From Granulicella pectinivorans (GTDB taxonomy: Bacteria > Acidobacteriota > Terriglobia > Terriglobales > Acidobacteriaceae): a stretch of 64,000 bases of DNA. The notes beneath the pieces are model-generated. The model worked only from the letters and a program-made list of their open reading frames with translations, had not been told where the DNA came from and ran no database searches. Position numbers and translations under genes: made by a program. Position 1 is the first letter of the stretch. Every line of letters starts with the position of its first letter. This document shows positions 42,800 to 51,572 of the stretch, piece by piece. The stretch is taken from assembly GCF_900114625.1 (NCBI RefSeq), contig NZ_FOZL01000002.1:558001-622000 (forward strand), written 5' to 3'.

Positions 42800-44056
42800 C
42801 TAGACGGGGGTGATGATACCGCCTACGGGCATGCTCTTCGGCAGGGTGCCGGGACGCTTCAGGTGCATGGCATCGGCGGTCATGTCCGTGTACTTGAGGC
42901 CGGCTCCGGTGTTGAAGAGGACGACCTTGTCCGTGGTCTTGAGGTCGCCGCCCGCGATGAGGGCGTCGTAGGCCGCGGTGGCGGCTGCGCCTTCGGGCGA
43001 GAGGAAGATGCCCTCATGCTTCGCCCAGTCGAGAAGGCTGGCGAGCAGGGTTTCGTCGGGGTAGGCGAGGGCTTTGCCACCAGACTCGCGGACGATCTCG
43101 AGGATGATGGCGTCGCCATAGGGTTTCGGGACGCGAAGCCCTGCTGCAAAGGTGGCGGCGTTTTCGAAGAAGGTGCTGACGTCCTTGCCCTGCTCGTAGG
43201 CGGTGGCCATGGGGGCGCATCCGCTGGCTTGCAGCGCATACATCTTGGGGCGCTTACCGGAGACCCAGCCTAACTGCTCCATCTCCTCGAAGGCCTTCCA
43301 CATGCCGATGAGGCCTACGCCTCCGCCGGTGGGGTAGAAGACGGCGTCGGGGTAGGTCCAGCCGAGCTGCTCGACGAGCTCGTAGCCCATGGTCTTCTTG
43401 CCTTCGACGCGGAAGGGCTCTTTGAGCGTGGAGATGTCGAACCAGACCTGGTTGGCGGGGGTGTTGGCGGCCTTCTGGGCCTTGATGTTTTCGCCGACGA
43501 GCCGGGCGCAGTCGGAGATGAGGCCGTCGACCATGGTGACGTCGGCTCCGTAGACGATGCCCTCGAGGTAGTTGGCGAGGGGGACGTCCTGCGGCATGAA
43601 GATGTGGGCGGCGATGCCGGCGGCGGCGGCGTAGGCAGCGAGGGCTCCGGCGGCGTTACCCGCCGAGGGCACGGCGAGGTGTTCGAGGCCGTAGTGTTTG
43701 GCCATGGTGACGGCGAGGCCGAGGCCGCGCGCCTTGAAGGTACCGGTAGGGTTGGCGCCCTCTTCCTTGATGTAGAGGCCCGGGTAGCGCTTGGACTGGA
43801 GCATAGGGGTCCAACCCTCGCCAAGCGTCACCGGCGTGACGTCGGGCAGGACATCCTTGTAGCGCCACATTCCCAGGCTGGCGGGGGAGGCGGCAGCGTA
43901 CTGCGCGGGGCTATCGCGGTGGGCGGTCTGCTTGAGGGCGTCCATGTCGTAACGAACGTAGAGGGAGCCGGCGCAGAGGGGGCAGAGGGTCTGAGGAGTG
44001 GCGGCGGAGACTTGATGATGACATCGAACGCATTCCAGAAAAGCTATCGCAGGCAT
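42800..44056 (-). CDS. thrC: Threonine synthase
   Basis: The 418-aa PLP enzyme converts O-phosphohomoserine to threonine. A zinc-ribbon-like start (ECVRCH...LCPLCAG) precedes the fold-type II domain. The PLP lysine is in GANPTGTFKARGLGLAV near residue 106, the phosphate region in VPSAGNAAGALAAYA near 136, and YPTGGGVGLIGMWKAF near 247. The ATG at 44056 starts MPAIAFLECVRC. It supplies the threonine branch of the aspartate family, whose asd and lysC genes are at 51573-54091. Confidence 0.92.
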   Translation of the reverse strand: MPAIAFLECVRCHHQVSAATPQTLCPLCAGSLYVRYDMDALKQTAHRDSPAQYAAASPASLGMWRYKDVLPDVTPVTLGEGWTPMLQSKRYPGLYIKEEGANPTGTFKARGLGLAVTMAKHYGLEHLAVPSAGNAAGALAAYAAAAGIAAHIFMPQDVPLANYLEGIVYGADVTMVDGLISDCARLVGENIKAQKAANTPANQVWFDISTLKEPFRVEGKKTMGYELVEQLGWTYPDAVFYPTGGGVGLIGMWKAFEEMEQLGWVSGKRPKMYALQASGCAPMATAYEQGKDVSTFFENAATFAAGLRVPKPYGDAIILEIVRESGGKALAYPDETLLASLLDWAKHEGIFLSPEGAAATAAYDALIAGGDLKTTDKVVLFNTGAGLKYTDMTADAMHLKRPGTLPKSMPVGGIITPV

Positions 44057-44134
44057 TGATATATCGTACTTGAGCTTGACGGAACGTGGGGTCAGGTGGA
44101 CGGACCGGAGCAGGCCGGATGAGAGAATAAGGGG

Positions 44135-45094
44135 GTGATTGAGACCTCGGAGATGGACCGCGTGATGTTGCCCGCCGGAGCTGGAGCGGTGCGCCTGGTA
44201 GCTGTGGATATGGACGGGACGCTGCTGGATGGCGATGCCAGGGTGAGCCCCCGGGCGCTGGCGGCGATTGCGGCGGCGGAGCGGGCCGGTGTGCATTTTG
44301 TGATTGCGACGGGGCGTCGCCACAGCTATGCGATGCGCGTGCTGCGGGAGCTGGAGATGACTCCGGACAACGTGCTGATCACCTCCAACGGGGCGGTGGT
44401 ACGCCAGGTGGACGCGCGCTTGATCGAGACGACGCATCTGCCGATTTCGACCGCACGGTGGCTGATGGAGCATATGCGCGAGTTCCGCAATGCGATGGTG
44501 CTGACCTTCGACCGGGTTGGGACGGACGGGGACGACGCGCGCGGGGCTCTGGTGGTGGAAGAGTTGGAGGACCTGCACCGGTCGATTGAGAAATGGATGA
44601 TCGCCAATGCGCCCTATATCCAGCATGTGGATCGGATGGAAGACGCGCTGGGGGGCGATGCGCCGATCCAGTTGATGATCTGCGGGACGGTGGAGAGGAT
44701 GCGGCGAGCCGAGGCCCGGCTGCTCGAAGACCCGCGGGTGGTGGCGGTGGGACGGGAGACAAGGCCGGAGACGGAGGTGCAACTGGCGCGGACGGAGTAT
44801 CCGGAGCGGGATCTGTCGATCGTGGATATTCTGCCGGCGGGCTGCTCGAAGGGTGCGGCGGTGATGCGGTTCGCGGCATCGCAGGGTGTGAAACCCGGGG
44901 AGATGATGGCGATCGGGGATAACTGGAACGATCTGTCGATGCTGGAGGTAGTGGGGTATCCGGTGGTGATGGAAAATGCTCCGGAGGATTTTCTGGCCGT
45001 GGCGCTGGAGCGTGGGTGGTTCGTGGCTCCGAAGAATACGGAGGACGGGGTAGCGCGGGTGGTGGAGGGAGTTCTGGCGGGATTGGAAAGATAG
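44135..45094 (+). CDS. HAD-superfamily phosphatase (Cof type)
   Basis: The 319-aa enzyme has the four HAD motifs: DMDGTLLDGDARVSPRAL near residue 25, the Thr motif FVIATGRRH near 55, a lysine in SKGAAVMRFA near 236 and GDNWNDLSMLEVVGYPVVME near 263. The large cap between motifs is the C2b type of Cof/YidA sugar-phosphate phosphatases. Start is a GTG. It is divergent from thrC with 78 bases between. Substrate unknown. Confidence 0.9.
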   Translation: MIETSEMDRVMLPAGAGAVRLVAVDMDGTLLDGDARVSPRALAAIAAAERAGVHFVIATGRRHSYAMRVLRELEMTPDNVLITSNGAVVRQVDARLIETTHLPISTARWLMEHMREFRNAMVLTFDRVGTDGDDARGALVVEELEDLHRSIEKWMIANAPYIQHVDRMEDALGGDAPIQLMICGTVERMRRAEARLLEDPRVVAVGRETRPETEVQLARTEYPERDLSIVDILPAGCSKGAAVMRFAASQGVKPGEMMAIGDNWNDLSMLEVVGYPVVMENAPEDFLAVALERGWFVAPKNTEDGVARVVEGVLAGLER

Positions 45095-45189
45095 ATCCGC
45101 AGCAAGGACGGCGAAACACTCTTGCTGACGCTCCATCCCCCATTCTTTCGGCATTCCCTTTCCCATGTTTGTGCCGATGGTAGGCTTTA

Positions 45190-45915
45190 GTGGTGATTCG
45201 TCGGATTCCAATCCTGGGGATTTTGCTGGCGCTGGCTCCGGTGGGGGCTTTGGCGGCCGAGCACGTGACCCTGACCAATGGGTTTTCGGTGGATTGCGTG
45301 AAGCATGAGGCGCTGGGTGAGAGCGGGATGGTGCGGCTTTTTCCGTTGAGCGCTTCGGACTCTACCTATATGGATGTGCCTGCGGGGGCGGTGAAGTCCG
45401 TGGAGCCTCTGATGGAGATTCCGGTGGTTGCGGCTCCTTCGAGTTCGCTGGAAACCCACCTCGCAGACGCGAAATGTGGGGCACCCGGTTCTGCTGCCTG
45501 TCCCAGGACCGATTCGGTGAAGGGTCTGCTGGTGGAGGCTGGGGCGAAGCACCATATCGATGTGGATCTGCTGGCAGCGGTGGTGAAGGCCGAGTCGGGT
45601 GGCCAGGTGAGGGCGGTTTCGCGGGTTAGGGCGCAGGGGTTGATGCAGTTGATGCCTGGAACTGCTGCGGGGCTTGGGGTCAAGGATGCGTTCAAGCCGG
45701 AGGAGAATATCGCTGGGGGAACGGAGTATCTGGACCGTCTGCTGACGCGGTATCACGACGATGTGGCGCTGGCGCTGGCTGCGTATAATGCGGGGCCGGG
45801 AGCGGTGGACCGCTGGCATGGGGTTCCTCCGTACCGGGAGACGCGGGCTTATGTGACGCGGATTATCAATGAGTTCAACCGGCGGAAGATGGCGTTGCGG
45901 ACTGCGGTTCGGTAG
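45190..45915 (+). CDS. Lytic transglycosylase with SLT domain
   Basis: The 241-aa secreted protein has a signal peptide (to ~ALAAEH) and an SLT domain from ~115: LLAAVVKAESGGQVRAVS carries the catalytic Glu, RAQGLMQLMPGTAAGLGV and LALAAYNAGPGAVDRWHGVP are the family motifs. It cleaves the glycan of peptidoglycan to leave 1,6-anhydro ends. Start is a GTG-GTG pair with a weak ribosome site. Confidence 0.9.
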   Translation: MVIRRIPILGILLALAPVGALAAEHVTLTNGFSVDCVKHEALGESGMVRLFPLSASDSTYMDVPAGAVKSVEPLMEIPVVAAPSSSLETHLADAKCGAPGSAACPRTDSVKGLLVEAGAKHHIDVDLLAAVVKAESGGQVRAVSRVRAQGLMQLMPGTAAGLGVKDAFKPEENIAGGTEYLDRLLTRYHDDVALALAAYNAGPGAVDRWHGVPPYRETRAYVTRIINEFNRRKMALRTAVR

Positions 45916-45940
45916 GGCGCGAGCCAAGGGCTGCGGCGTG

Positions 45941-45992
45941 TAAGAACAGGCAACAGCAGATTCCCTCCGGGAATGACAACCAAATAGGCCAG
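45941..45992 (+). repeat. Dispersed repeat (family B, copy 2)
   Basis: GGCAACAGCAGATTCCCTCC followed by GGGAATGACAACCAAATAGG matches the family at 11886 and 47716. Confidence 0.6.
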
Positions 45993-46018
45993 GACACACA
46001 GAGAACGCGGGGAGATGG

Positions 46019-47074
46019 ATGGCAGACGAAGCGATTGCGATCGAGAAGCCGGCGGCGAAGGGCAACAGAGCTCTGCTCTGGGCGGCGGCGCTGGTGATTC
46101 TGGCGGTGCTGGTCTGGGTGTTTCGGGGGCGGATTCACTTCGACTGGGGGAGCTTTGTCGCGCAGATCCGGCAGGCGAGCCTTGGGCATCTGGCGGCGGC
46201 GATTGGCCTGATCTGGGCGACGTACTGGCTGCGCTCGACGCGGTGGATGGTGTTCGTTTCGCCGGTGAAGAAGATCGGTCCGTTCACGACGGTAGGGTCG
46301 CAGTTTATAGGGTTTACGGCGGTGGCCCTGTTTGGGCGGCTGGCGGATCTGACGCGGCCTTATCTGATCTCCAGGAAGATCGAGCTTTCGATCGCGTCGC
46401 AGGTGGCGGTGTATACGATCGAGCGGATGTTCGATCTGGGTGCTGCGGCGATCCTGTTTTCGGGCGCGCTGGCATTTACTCCGGCTGACGTTCCGCACCA
46501 CCAGGAGTTTGTGAAGGCTGGGATGGTGATGCTGGCGGGGACGGCGGCGATGGGGCTGTTCGCGGTGGCGATCCGGGTGTCGGGTGGCGTGCTGGCGGGG
46601 TTTGCGCGGGCGGTGTTCGGGCGGGTGTCGAAGGGATTCGGCGATGCAGTGGCGGAGAAGATCCTGGGGTTCCGGGAGGGGCTGCAGGCGATCTCGTCGT
46701 GGCAGGAGTTTGTGATTGCGCTGGGGATCTCGCTGGCGATGTGGACGGCGATCGGGTACGCATATGTGCAGACGGCGCATGCGTTCCAGCAGACGCCGGA
46801 GCTGGCGGGGCTGACGTTCGCGAGGACGATGCTGCTGATGGGCGCGAGTATTGGCGGGTCGGTGCTGCAGTTGCCGGTGATCGGATGGTTTACGCAGATT
46901 GCGGTGACGGCGACGGCGATGCATGCGTTCTTCGACGCTCCGGTGGAGGCGGCAACGGCGTGCGGCGCGGCTCTGCTGGTGGTGACGAACCTTTCGATTG
47001 TGCCGGTAGGTCTGGTGTACGCGCAGATCGGGAAGGTGAGCTTGCGGGGCGTGGCCGTGGAGTCGAAACAGTAG
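46019..47074 (+). CDS. Flippase-like membrane protein (LPG synthase TM family)
   Basis: The 351-aa protein has about eight membrane segments and the pattern of the lysylphosphatidylglycerol synthase transmembrane/UPF0104 family: WATYWLRSTRWMVFV near 63, RLADLTRPYLISRK near 107, SQVAVYTIERMFDLGAAAIL near 124. It lacks the soluble aminoacyl-transferase domain, so lipid flipping or transport is more likely than synthesis. Confidence 0.8.
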   Translation: MADEAIAIEKPAAKGNRALLWAAALVILAVLVWVFRGRIHFDWGSFVAQIRQASLGHLAAAIGLIWATYWLRSTRWMVFVSPVKKIGPFTTVGSQFIGFTAVALFGRLADLTRPYLISRKIELSIASQVAVYTIERMFDLGAAAILFSGALAFTPADVPHHQEFVKAGMVMLAGTAAMGLFAVAIRVSGGVLAGFARAVFGRVSKGFGDAVAEKILGFREGLQAISSWQEFVIALGISLAMWTAIGYAYVQTAHAFQQTPELAGLTFARTMLLMGASIGGSVLQLPVIGWFTQIAVTATAMHAFFDAPVEAATACGAALLVVTNLSIVPVGLVYAQIGKVSLRGVAVESKQ

Positions 47075-47242
47075 GCCTCCCCTGGCTTTCTCAAAAGGAT
47101 CGCGGGGAAAGGCGGGAAAAGCGGGAAGAAGAGACAAACGCGTTTCGGCGGAACCGCTTGATGCTCGGGTGCGCGTTTCATGCGGGCAGGGAGGGCGTTT
47201 TCGAGAGATTCCGGGGGCGGCTGGTAAGATTGAAGCACGTTT

Positions 47243-47713
47243 ATGAAGTGTCCCTATTGTGGTTTTGCCCAGGATCGTGTCGTCGATTCGCGAGAGAGTA
47301 AGGAAGCCGATTCGATCCGTCGGCGTCGTGAGTGTGAGAGCTGCCAGAAGCGCTTTACGACCTATGAGCGGATCGATGAGATTCCCTACATGGTGGTGAA
47401 GAAGGACGGACGGCGCGAGCGGTTCGACCGGCAGAAGGTGCTGGCGGGGATCATCCAGAGCTGCCAGAAGCGGAGCGTTTCTGCCGCGCAGATGGAGTCG
47501 ATCGTGGATCAGGTGGAGGCGTTCGTCGTCGACTCGCCGGAGCGGGAGCGGACCACGAGTTCAGTGGGTGAGCTGATTATGGCTCGGCTGAAGGATATCG
47601 ATACGGTTGCGTATATCCGGTTCGCAAGCGTGTATCGGGACTTCAAGGATGTTCGGGAGTTCAAGGCGGAGCTGGAAGAGCTGTTGAGCGGGAAGCATCC
47701 GGCGAAGAGTTAG
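47243..47713 (+). CDS. nrdR: Transcriptional repressor NrdR
   Basis: The 156-aa repressor controls ribonucleotide reductase genes through ATP/dATP sensing. The zinc ribbon CPYCGF...CESCQKRF spans residues 3-39 with all four cysteines; the ATP-cone follows (MVVKKDGRRERFDRQKVLAG near 52). Length is typical. No nrd gene is in the window. Confidence 0.95.
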   Translation: MKCPYCGFAQDRVVDSRESKEADSIRRRRECESCQKRFTTYERIDEIPYMVVKKDGRRERFDRQKVLAGIIQSCQKRSVSAAQMESIVDQVEAFVVDSPERERTTSSVGELIMARLKDIDTVAYIRFASVYRDFKDVREFKAELEELLSGKHPAKS

Positions 47714-47762
47714 AAGCAAAGGCAATCGCAGATCCCCTTCGGGGATGACAAACAAACGAGAC
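47711..47762 (+). repeat. Dispersed repeat (family B, copy 3)
   Basis: GGCAATCGCAGATCCCC and TTCGGGGATGACAAACAA fill the gap between nrdR and the dehydrogenase. ATCCCC/GGGGAT is a 6-bp stem with a TTC loop. Confidence 0.65.
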
Positions 47763-47773
47763 TAAGGAGAAGC

Positions 47774-48790
47774 ATGGCAACGACGCACAAGGTTACATTG
47801 ATCCCCGGTGATGGCATTGGACCCGAAGTGACGGCGGCTACCGTCTCGATCATCGAGGCGGCGGCGAAGACCACCGGGGCCAGCTTCGAGTGGCACCGCT
47901 ACGATGCGGGCGCGGATGCGTTTGCCAAGACGGGGGAGTACATCCCCAAGGAACTATATGCCTCGATCGAGGAGAACAAGGTTGCACTCAAGGGACCGGT
48001 GACGACTCCGATCGGCGGCGGGTTCTCGTCGATCAATGTGACGCTGCGCAAGAAGTTCGACCTGTATTCGAACTTCCGTCCGGTGAAGAATCTGCCTGGT
48101 CTGGAGACGAAGTTCCCGGGTATCGACATGGTGATCTTCCGTGAGAACACCGAGGACCTGTATGCGGGTCTCGAAGTGATGATCAACCCGGATATCGCAC
48201 AGTCGTTGAAGATCATTACACGCAAGGGATCGACCCGTATTGCTCGCTCGGCGTTCGAGTTTGCGAAGAAGAGCGGACGCAAGAAGGTACATGCGATTCA
48301 CAAAGCCAACATCATGAAGCTGTCCGATGGACTGTTCCTGAAGTGCTGCAAGGAAGTGGCCGCCGAGTATCCGGAGATCACGTACGCGGAGCATATCGTC
48401 GACAACACCTGCATGCAGTTGGTGATGAATCCATGGCAGTATGACGTGATTCTGACGGAGAACCTGTACGGCGATATTCTTTCGGATCTCTGCTCGGGGT
48501 TGATCGGCGGGCTTGGTCTGGTTCCGGGTGCGAACCTGGGCGTGAACTGCGCGATCTTCGAAGCGGTGCATGGCTCGGCCCCGGACATTGCGGGACAGGA
48601 CAAGGCGAACCCGACGGCGCTGCTGCAGTCGGCTCTGCTGATGTTGCGGCACCTCGACGAGGATGCCACGGCGGACATCATCCAGAAGGCGCTGGAGGCG
48701 GTGTATGCGGAGGGCAAGACGCTGACACGCGATGTCGGCGGCACGAGCGGGACGAAGGCGTTTGCGGATGCCGTGATCGCTGCGATGTAG
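47774..48790 (+). CDS. NAD-type isocitrate dehydrogenase
   Basis: The 338-aa enzyme belongs to the isocitrate/isopropylmalate dehydrogenase family. Motifs: TLIPGDGIGPEV at 8-19, SINVTLRKKFDLYSNFRPVK near 85, ENTEDLYAGLE near 122, the lysine in HKANIMKLSDGLFLK near 176 and the cofactor segment EAVHGSAPDIAGQDKANPTA near 262. The short length and LRKKFDLYSNFRP substrate loop fit NAD-dependent IDH best. Homoisocitrate or tartrate specificity cannot be excluded. GGAGAAGC precedes the ATG. Confidence 0.88.
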   Translation: MATTHKVTLIPGDGIGPEVTAATVSIIEAAAKTTGASFEWHRYDAGADAFAKTGEYIPKELYASIEENKVALKGPVTTPIGGGFSSINVTLRKKFDLYSNFRPVKNLPGLETKFPGIDMVIFRENTEDLYAGLEVMINPDIAQSLKIITRKGSTRIARSAFEFAKKSGRKKVHAIHKANIMKLSDGLFLKCCKEVAAEYPEITYAEHIVDNTCMQLVMNPWQYDVILTENLYGDILSDLCSGLIGGLGLVPGANLGVNCAIFEAVHGSAPDIAGQDKANPTALLQSALLMLRHLDEDATADIIQKALEAVYAEGKTLTRDVGGTSGTKAFADAVIAAM

Positions 48791-48899
48791 GTTGAGACAG
48801 GGATAGGGACCAGGGAGTAGGGGGTAAAAAACCGCCTGCTCCCTTTTCCTTTTGGGGTACGGGCTGCATCTCAAGGTGAAGAGAAGAGGATTCAAAACG

Positions 48900-49730
48900 A
48901 TGCGTACGTCTATTTGTTTGATTGCCGGTCTGATGGCGATGAGTGTGGTGGGCTGTAAGACGGATGCCGCGGCAAAGCGCGCCGAAGACATGGACAAGGG
49001 AACCGGATTTCATACGCAGGCTGCGTCTCCGTCGGCTCCGAACGCGAGCGCGCCGGCGGTGGGACTGGACCCGGCTTCGCTGGGGGATGTGACGGGGACG
49101 ATCCGGTTTACGGGCAAGGCTCCGGCGCCGGTGAAGATCGATACGTCGATGGACCCGGCGTGCGGGCTGAGCGGCGGACCGGATGCGATGTCTGAGCAGT
49201 ATGTGGTGAAGGACGGCAAGCTGGCGAATGTATATCTGTATGTGAAGAGCGGGCCGGCGGAGGCGATGAACGCTCCGCATGATGTGAAGGCGTCCGTCGT
49301 GCTGGACCAGAAGGGATGCGTCTATACGCCGCATGTGATCGCGGTGGCGGCGGGTGGCTTTGTCGAGTTCCGGAACGAAGATGCGACGATGCACAACATC
49401 CACACGATGCCGACGGTTGTGGGCAATGAGACGGTGGATGTGTCGCAGGGCCCCAGGGGCGCGGTGCAGACCAAGCAGTTCAAGGCTCCGGAGGCGATGA
49501 TTCCGGTGCGGTGCAACAACCATCCGTGGATGAATGCGTTTGTGAACGTGTCGGCGACGCCGTTTTTCGCGGTGTCGGATGGTGCGGGGCACTTTGAGAT
49601 TCATGGGCTGCCGGCGGGCGAGTACGTCCTGGGCGCGGTGCATGAGAAGATGGGCGAACAGACGATGCAGGTGACGGTGAAGGCAGGCGGAAGCACGCAT
49701 GCCGACTTTGCGTTTGCGGCAGCCAAATAG
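48900..49730 (+). CDS. Cupredoxin-like lipoprotein
   Basis: The 276-aa product has a lipobox (MSVVGC, Cys ~19). Residues ~60-190 form a cupredoxin-like domain of the methylamine-utilisation type (VTGTIRFTGKAPAPVKIDTS, FVEFRNEDATMHNIHTMPTV with copper-ligand-like His, then PVRCNNHPWMNAFVNV with Cys and His). A C-terminal carboxypeptidase-regulatory-like beta domain follows (FEIHGLPAGEYVLGAVHEKM). Likely a periplasmic copper or electron-transfer protein. Confidence 0.75.
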   Translation: MRTSICLIAGLMAMSVVGCKTDAAAKRAEDMDKGTGFHTQAASPSAPNASAPAVGLDPASLGDVTGTIRFTGKAPAPVKIDTSMDPACGLSGGPDAMSEQYVVKDGKLANVYLYVKSGPAEAMNAPHDVKASVVLDQKGCVYTPHVIAVAAGGFVEFRNEDATMHNIHTMPTVVGNETVDVSQGPRGAVQTKQFKAPEAMIPVRCNNHPWMNAFVNVSATPFFAVSDGAGHFEIHGLPAGEYVLGAVHEKMGEQTMQVTVKAGGSTHADFAFAAAK

Positions 49731-49751
49731 TTTTTCCAAGGAGAGAGCACG

Positions 49752-50039
49752 ATGAGTTTCCCGATTCACCATCTGCCGTTTCTGTTTCTTGTCGTTTCGC
49801 TGTTCCTGCCACGGCTTTCGCTGTTGGTGATGTATTTGGAGAACTCGCTGACACCGTTTCATCTGACGGGGTTGATTCCTCCGCTGGCCTGGCTCTTTTT
49901 GCCGCGCTTTCTAGTGCTTTACATCGTCTATCTGGACCAGGGGATCAGCGGATGGTTTGTGCTGCATCTGATTGCGCTGCTGCTGACTTATAGCGGTGGT
50001 GGGCATTATATGCAGCGTAGACGCCGCCGGGGTCTCTAA
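49752..50039 (+). CDS. Small membrane protein, 95 aa
   Basis: Three hydrophobic segments (~8-27, ~40-60, ~66-80) and a basic C-terminus (RRRRRG) are visible. GGAGAG lies 6 bases before the ATG, and the gene follows the lipoprotein by 21 bases, so they are probably one operon. No family with a known role is recognised. Confidence 0.65.
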   Translation: MSFPIHHLPFLFLVVSLFLPRLSLLVMYLENSLTPFHLTGLIPPLAWLFLPRFLVLYIVYLDQGISGWFVLHLIALLLTYSGGGHYMQRRRRRGL

Positions 50040-50050
50040 AGGATAGGTCG

Positions 50051-50749
50051 ATGCGATCGTTTCGGGTTTTGATCATCTGCGCCATGGCCGCTGCGAGTGT
50101 GGCAGCCGTGGCGCAGACTCGCAAAACGCTGGACTTTCCTCGCTTCAAGCTGGTCAATGGCAAACTCGACGTCGATAAAGATGGGATTGAGATGCCCGCT
50201 TCCGGAGCGAGTCTATGTCTCGTCGAGGGTGCGAAAACGTGCTTTCAAATGGCGCCTCATCAAGAGACCGACGGCAAGTTCACGTACCAGTTTGCAAGGG
50301 ATCCGCTCTCGGAACGCATTGTGCTTAAGGGTGGCGGATCGCTTGCCTTCTTTTCGGCGAGTGATTATTCCGTGGAGCCACTGAAGTTCGATCGTCTGGC
50401 GCTTCTTCGCTATGAAGAGAACGGGCGTCTGACCAACCTGTTGCCCTACATCGCCGTTTCCTTCCAGGGAGAACGTGCAATGTGGACTCTGCCGGATATC
50501 TCTGCGATGCCAGTGTTGGTTACAGCTGATTTGTACTGGGACTTCGACGCGAACGAGACGCGTTGGGACGATCATAGGTACTTCGTCGAAGCCTATCGCG
50601 GTGACATTTCCAGTGACCGGTATGTTTTTCTGTTCAAGTACCTGACGAAGAGGAAATATGCCTCGGGCGATCACAAGCCTGTGCGGGTGCTGGGACCGGA
50701 GCGGAATGAGGTTTTGCGGCGGCTGCTGCGGGCGGCCGCGCAGCCGTGA
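50051..50749 (+). CDS. Secreted protein of unknown function
   Basis: The 232-aa product has a signal peptide (MAAASVAAVAQ). The mature part is mixed alpha/beta with a conserved-looking C-terminal segment (FVEAYRGDISSDRYVFLFKY, VLGPERNEVLRRLLRAA). It follows the 95-aa gene by 11 bases and ends 3 bases before the VapC stop, tail to tail. I do not recognise a family. Confidence 0.6.
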   Translation: MRSFRVLIICAMAAASVAAVAQTRKTLDFPRFKLVNGKLDVDKDGIEMPASGASLCLVEGAKTCFQMAPHQETDGKFTYQFARDPLSERIVLKGGGSLAFFSASDYSVEPLKFDRLALLRYEENGRLTNLLPYIAVSFQGERAMWTLPDISAMPVLVTADLYWDFDANETRWDDHRYFVEAYRGDISSDRYVFLFKYLTKRKYASGDHKPVRVLGPERNEVLRRLLRAAAQP

Positions 50750-50752
50750 CTT

Positions 50753-51184
50753 CTACTGAACCGGCGTCGCCCACGGATTGAATACCTGGACCGGGATGTC
50801 GTATACGTCTTTGACATTTCGCGTTATCAAGGTGAGGCGATGGTGAATCGCAGTGGCGGCAAGCAAGGTATCGATAATGGGACGGCTCCGTTGAGCTGAA
50901 AGTTCACCCCAGGTTCGGGACACGGCGGCGTCGATGCCGAGGATGCGGTCGGCGAAAGAGAACTCGAGACCATCCACCCACGCACCAAGGGCTATCGCAC
51001 CTTGCGGGTCAGTCCGCGCCTTCCAGATAACTCCCTTCCGTAGTTCGCCAAGGGTCAGGACACTCAGGTAGAGGTCCGAAGACTCCGTTTTATCGAGAAA
51101 GCGCAAGACGCGATCATCGGGACGCCTCTTCATCGTCTCCGAGACGATATTCGTGTCGAGGAGAGAGGGACCGATCGAGCTCAC
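50753..51184 (-). CDS. vapC: VapC-type PIN-domain toxin, intact
   Basis: The 143-aa ribonuclease-type toxin has the acidic quartet of PIN domains: LLDTNIVSE near residue 8, LGELRKG near 45, PIIDTLLAATA near 101 and LITRNVKDV near 118. It resembles the FitB/VapC group. It overlaps the antitoxin gene by 4 bases, the normal coupling. It is the only toxin in the window with an unbroken frame. Confidence 0.9.
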   Translation of the reverse strand: MSSIGPSLLDTNIVSETMKRRPDDRVLRFLDKTESSDLYLSVLTLGELRKGVIWKARTDPQGAIALGAWVDGLEFSFADRILGIDAAVSRTWGELSAQRSRPIIDTLLAATAIHHRLTLITRNVKDVYDIPVQVFNPWATPVQ

Positions 51185-51426
51185 AGCCGAATCGTCCTGC
51201 CGGTACTGCGATCACGTTTAATCTCGAAGTCATCGAACTTCGGGCCGCTAAGTAAATAGGCTTTGAAGTCCGGCTTGTGCGCGACGAGCGAGCGGTATTC
51301 TTCGATCGATAATACGACGGCGCGCTCTGTGCCATGGCGCGTAATCACCTGGGGACCTTTGACGTTGGCGTCCTCGACGAGTTCGCTGAAACGGTTTTTT
51401 GCGTCTTTGATCTGCCAGTTCGCCAT
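51181..51426 (-). CDS. Phd/YefM-type antitoxin of VapC
   Basis: The 81-aa protein has the Phd N-terminal DNA-binding part (WQIKDAKNRFSELVEDANVK, then GPQVITRHGTERAVVLSIEE) and a C-terminal toxin-binding tail ending SGPKFDDFEIKRDRSTGRTI. GGAGC precedes ATG 51426 and TATAAT lies on the minus strand at 51448-51443. It would bind VapC and repress the pair. Confidence 0.88.
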   Translation of the reverse strand: MANWQIKDAKNRFSELVEDANVKGPQVITRHGTERAVVLSIEEYRSLVAHKPDFKAYLLSGPKFDDFEIKRDRSTGRTIRL

Positions 51427-51572
51427 AAAAGCTCCTCGAGCGATTATAGACATTGTGGACATACTTTCTTTTCTTCGTTCAAGAGCGGGATGTTGTTTTT
51501 TGGGTCGGTGGGATCGATGGAAGCCATGGGACGGAGCAGCGCGAGGGCACGATGCGGTATTCTTGAAGGATT

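Noticed and set aside
44057..45211. Upstream extension of threonine synthase to 803 codons
   Set aside because: The extension is the shadow of the HAD phosphatase gene; the conserved zinc-ribbon start is at 44056.
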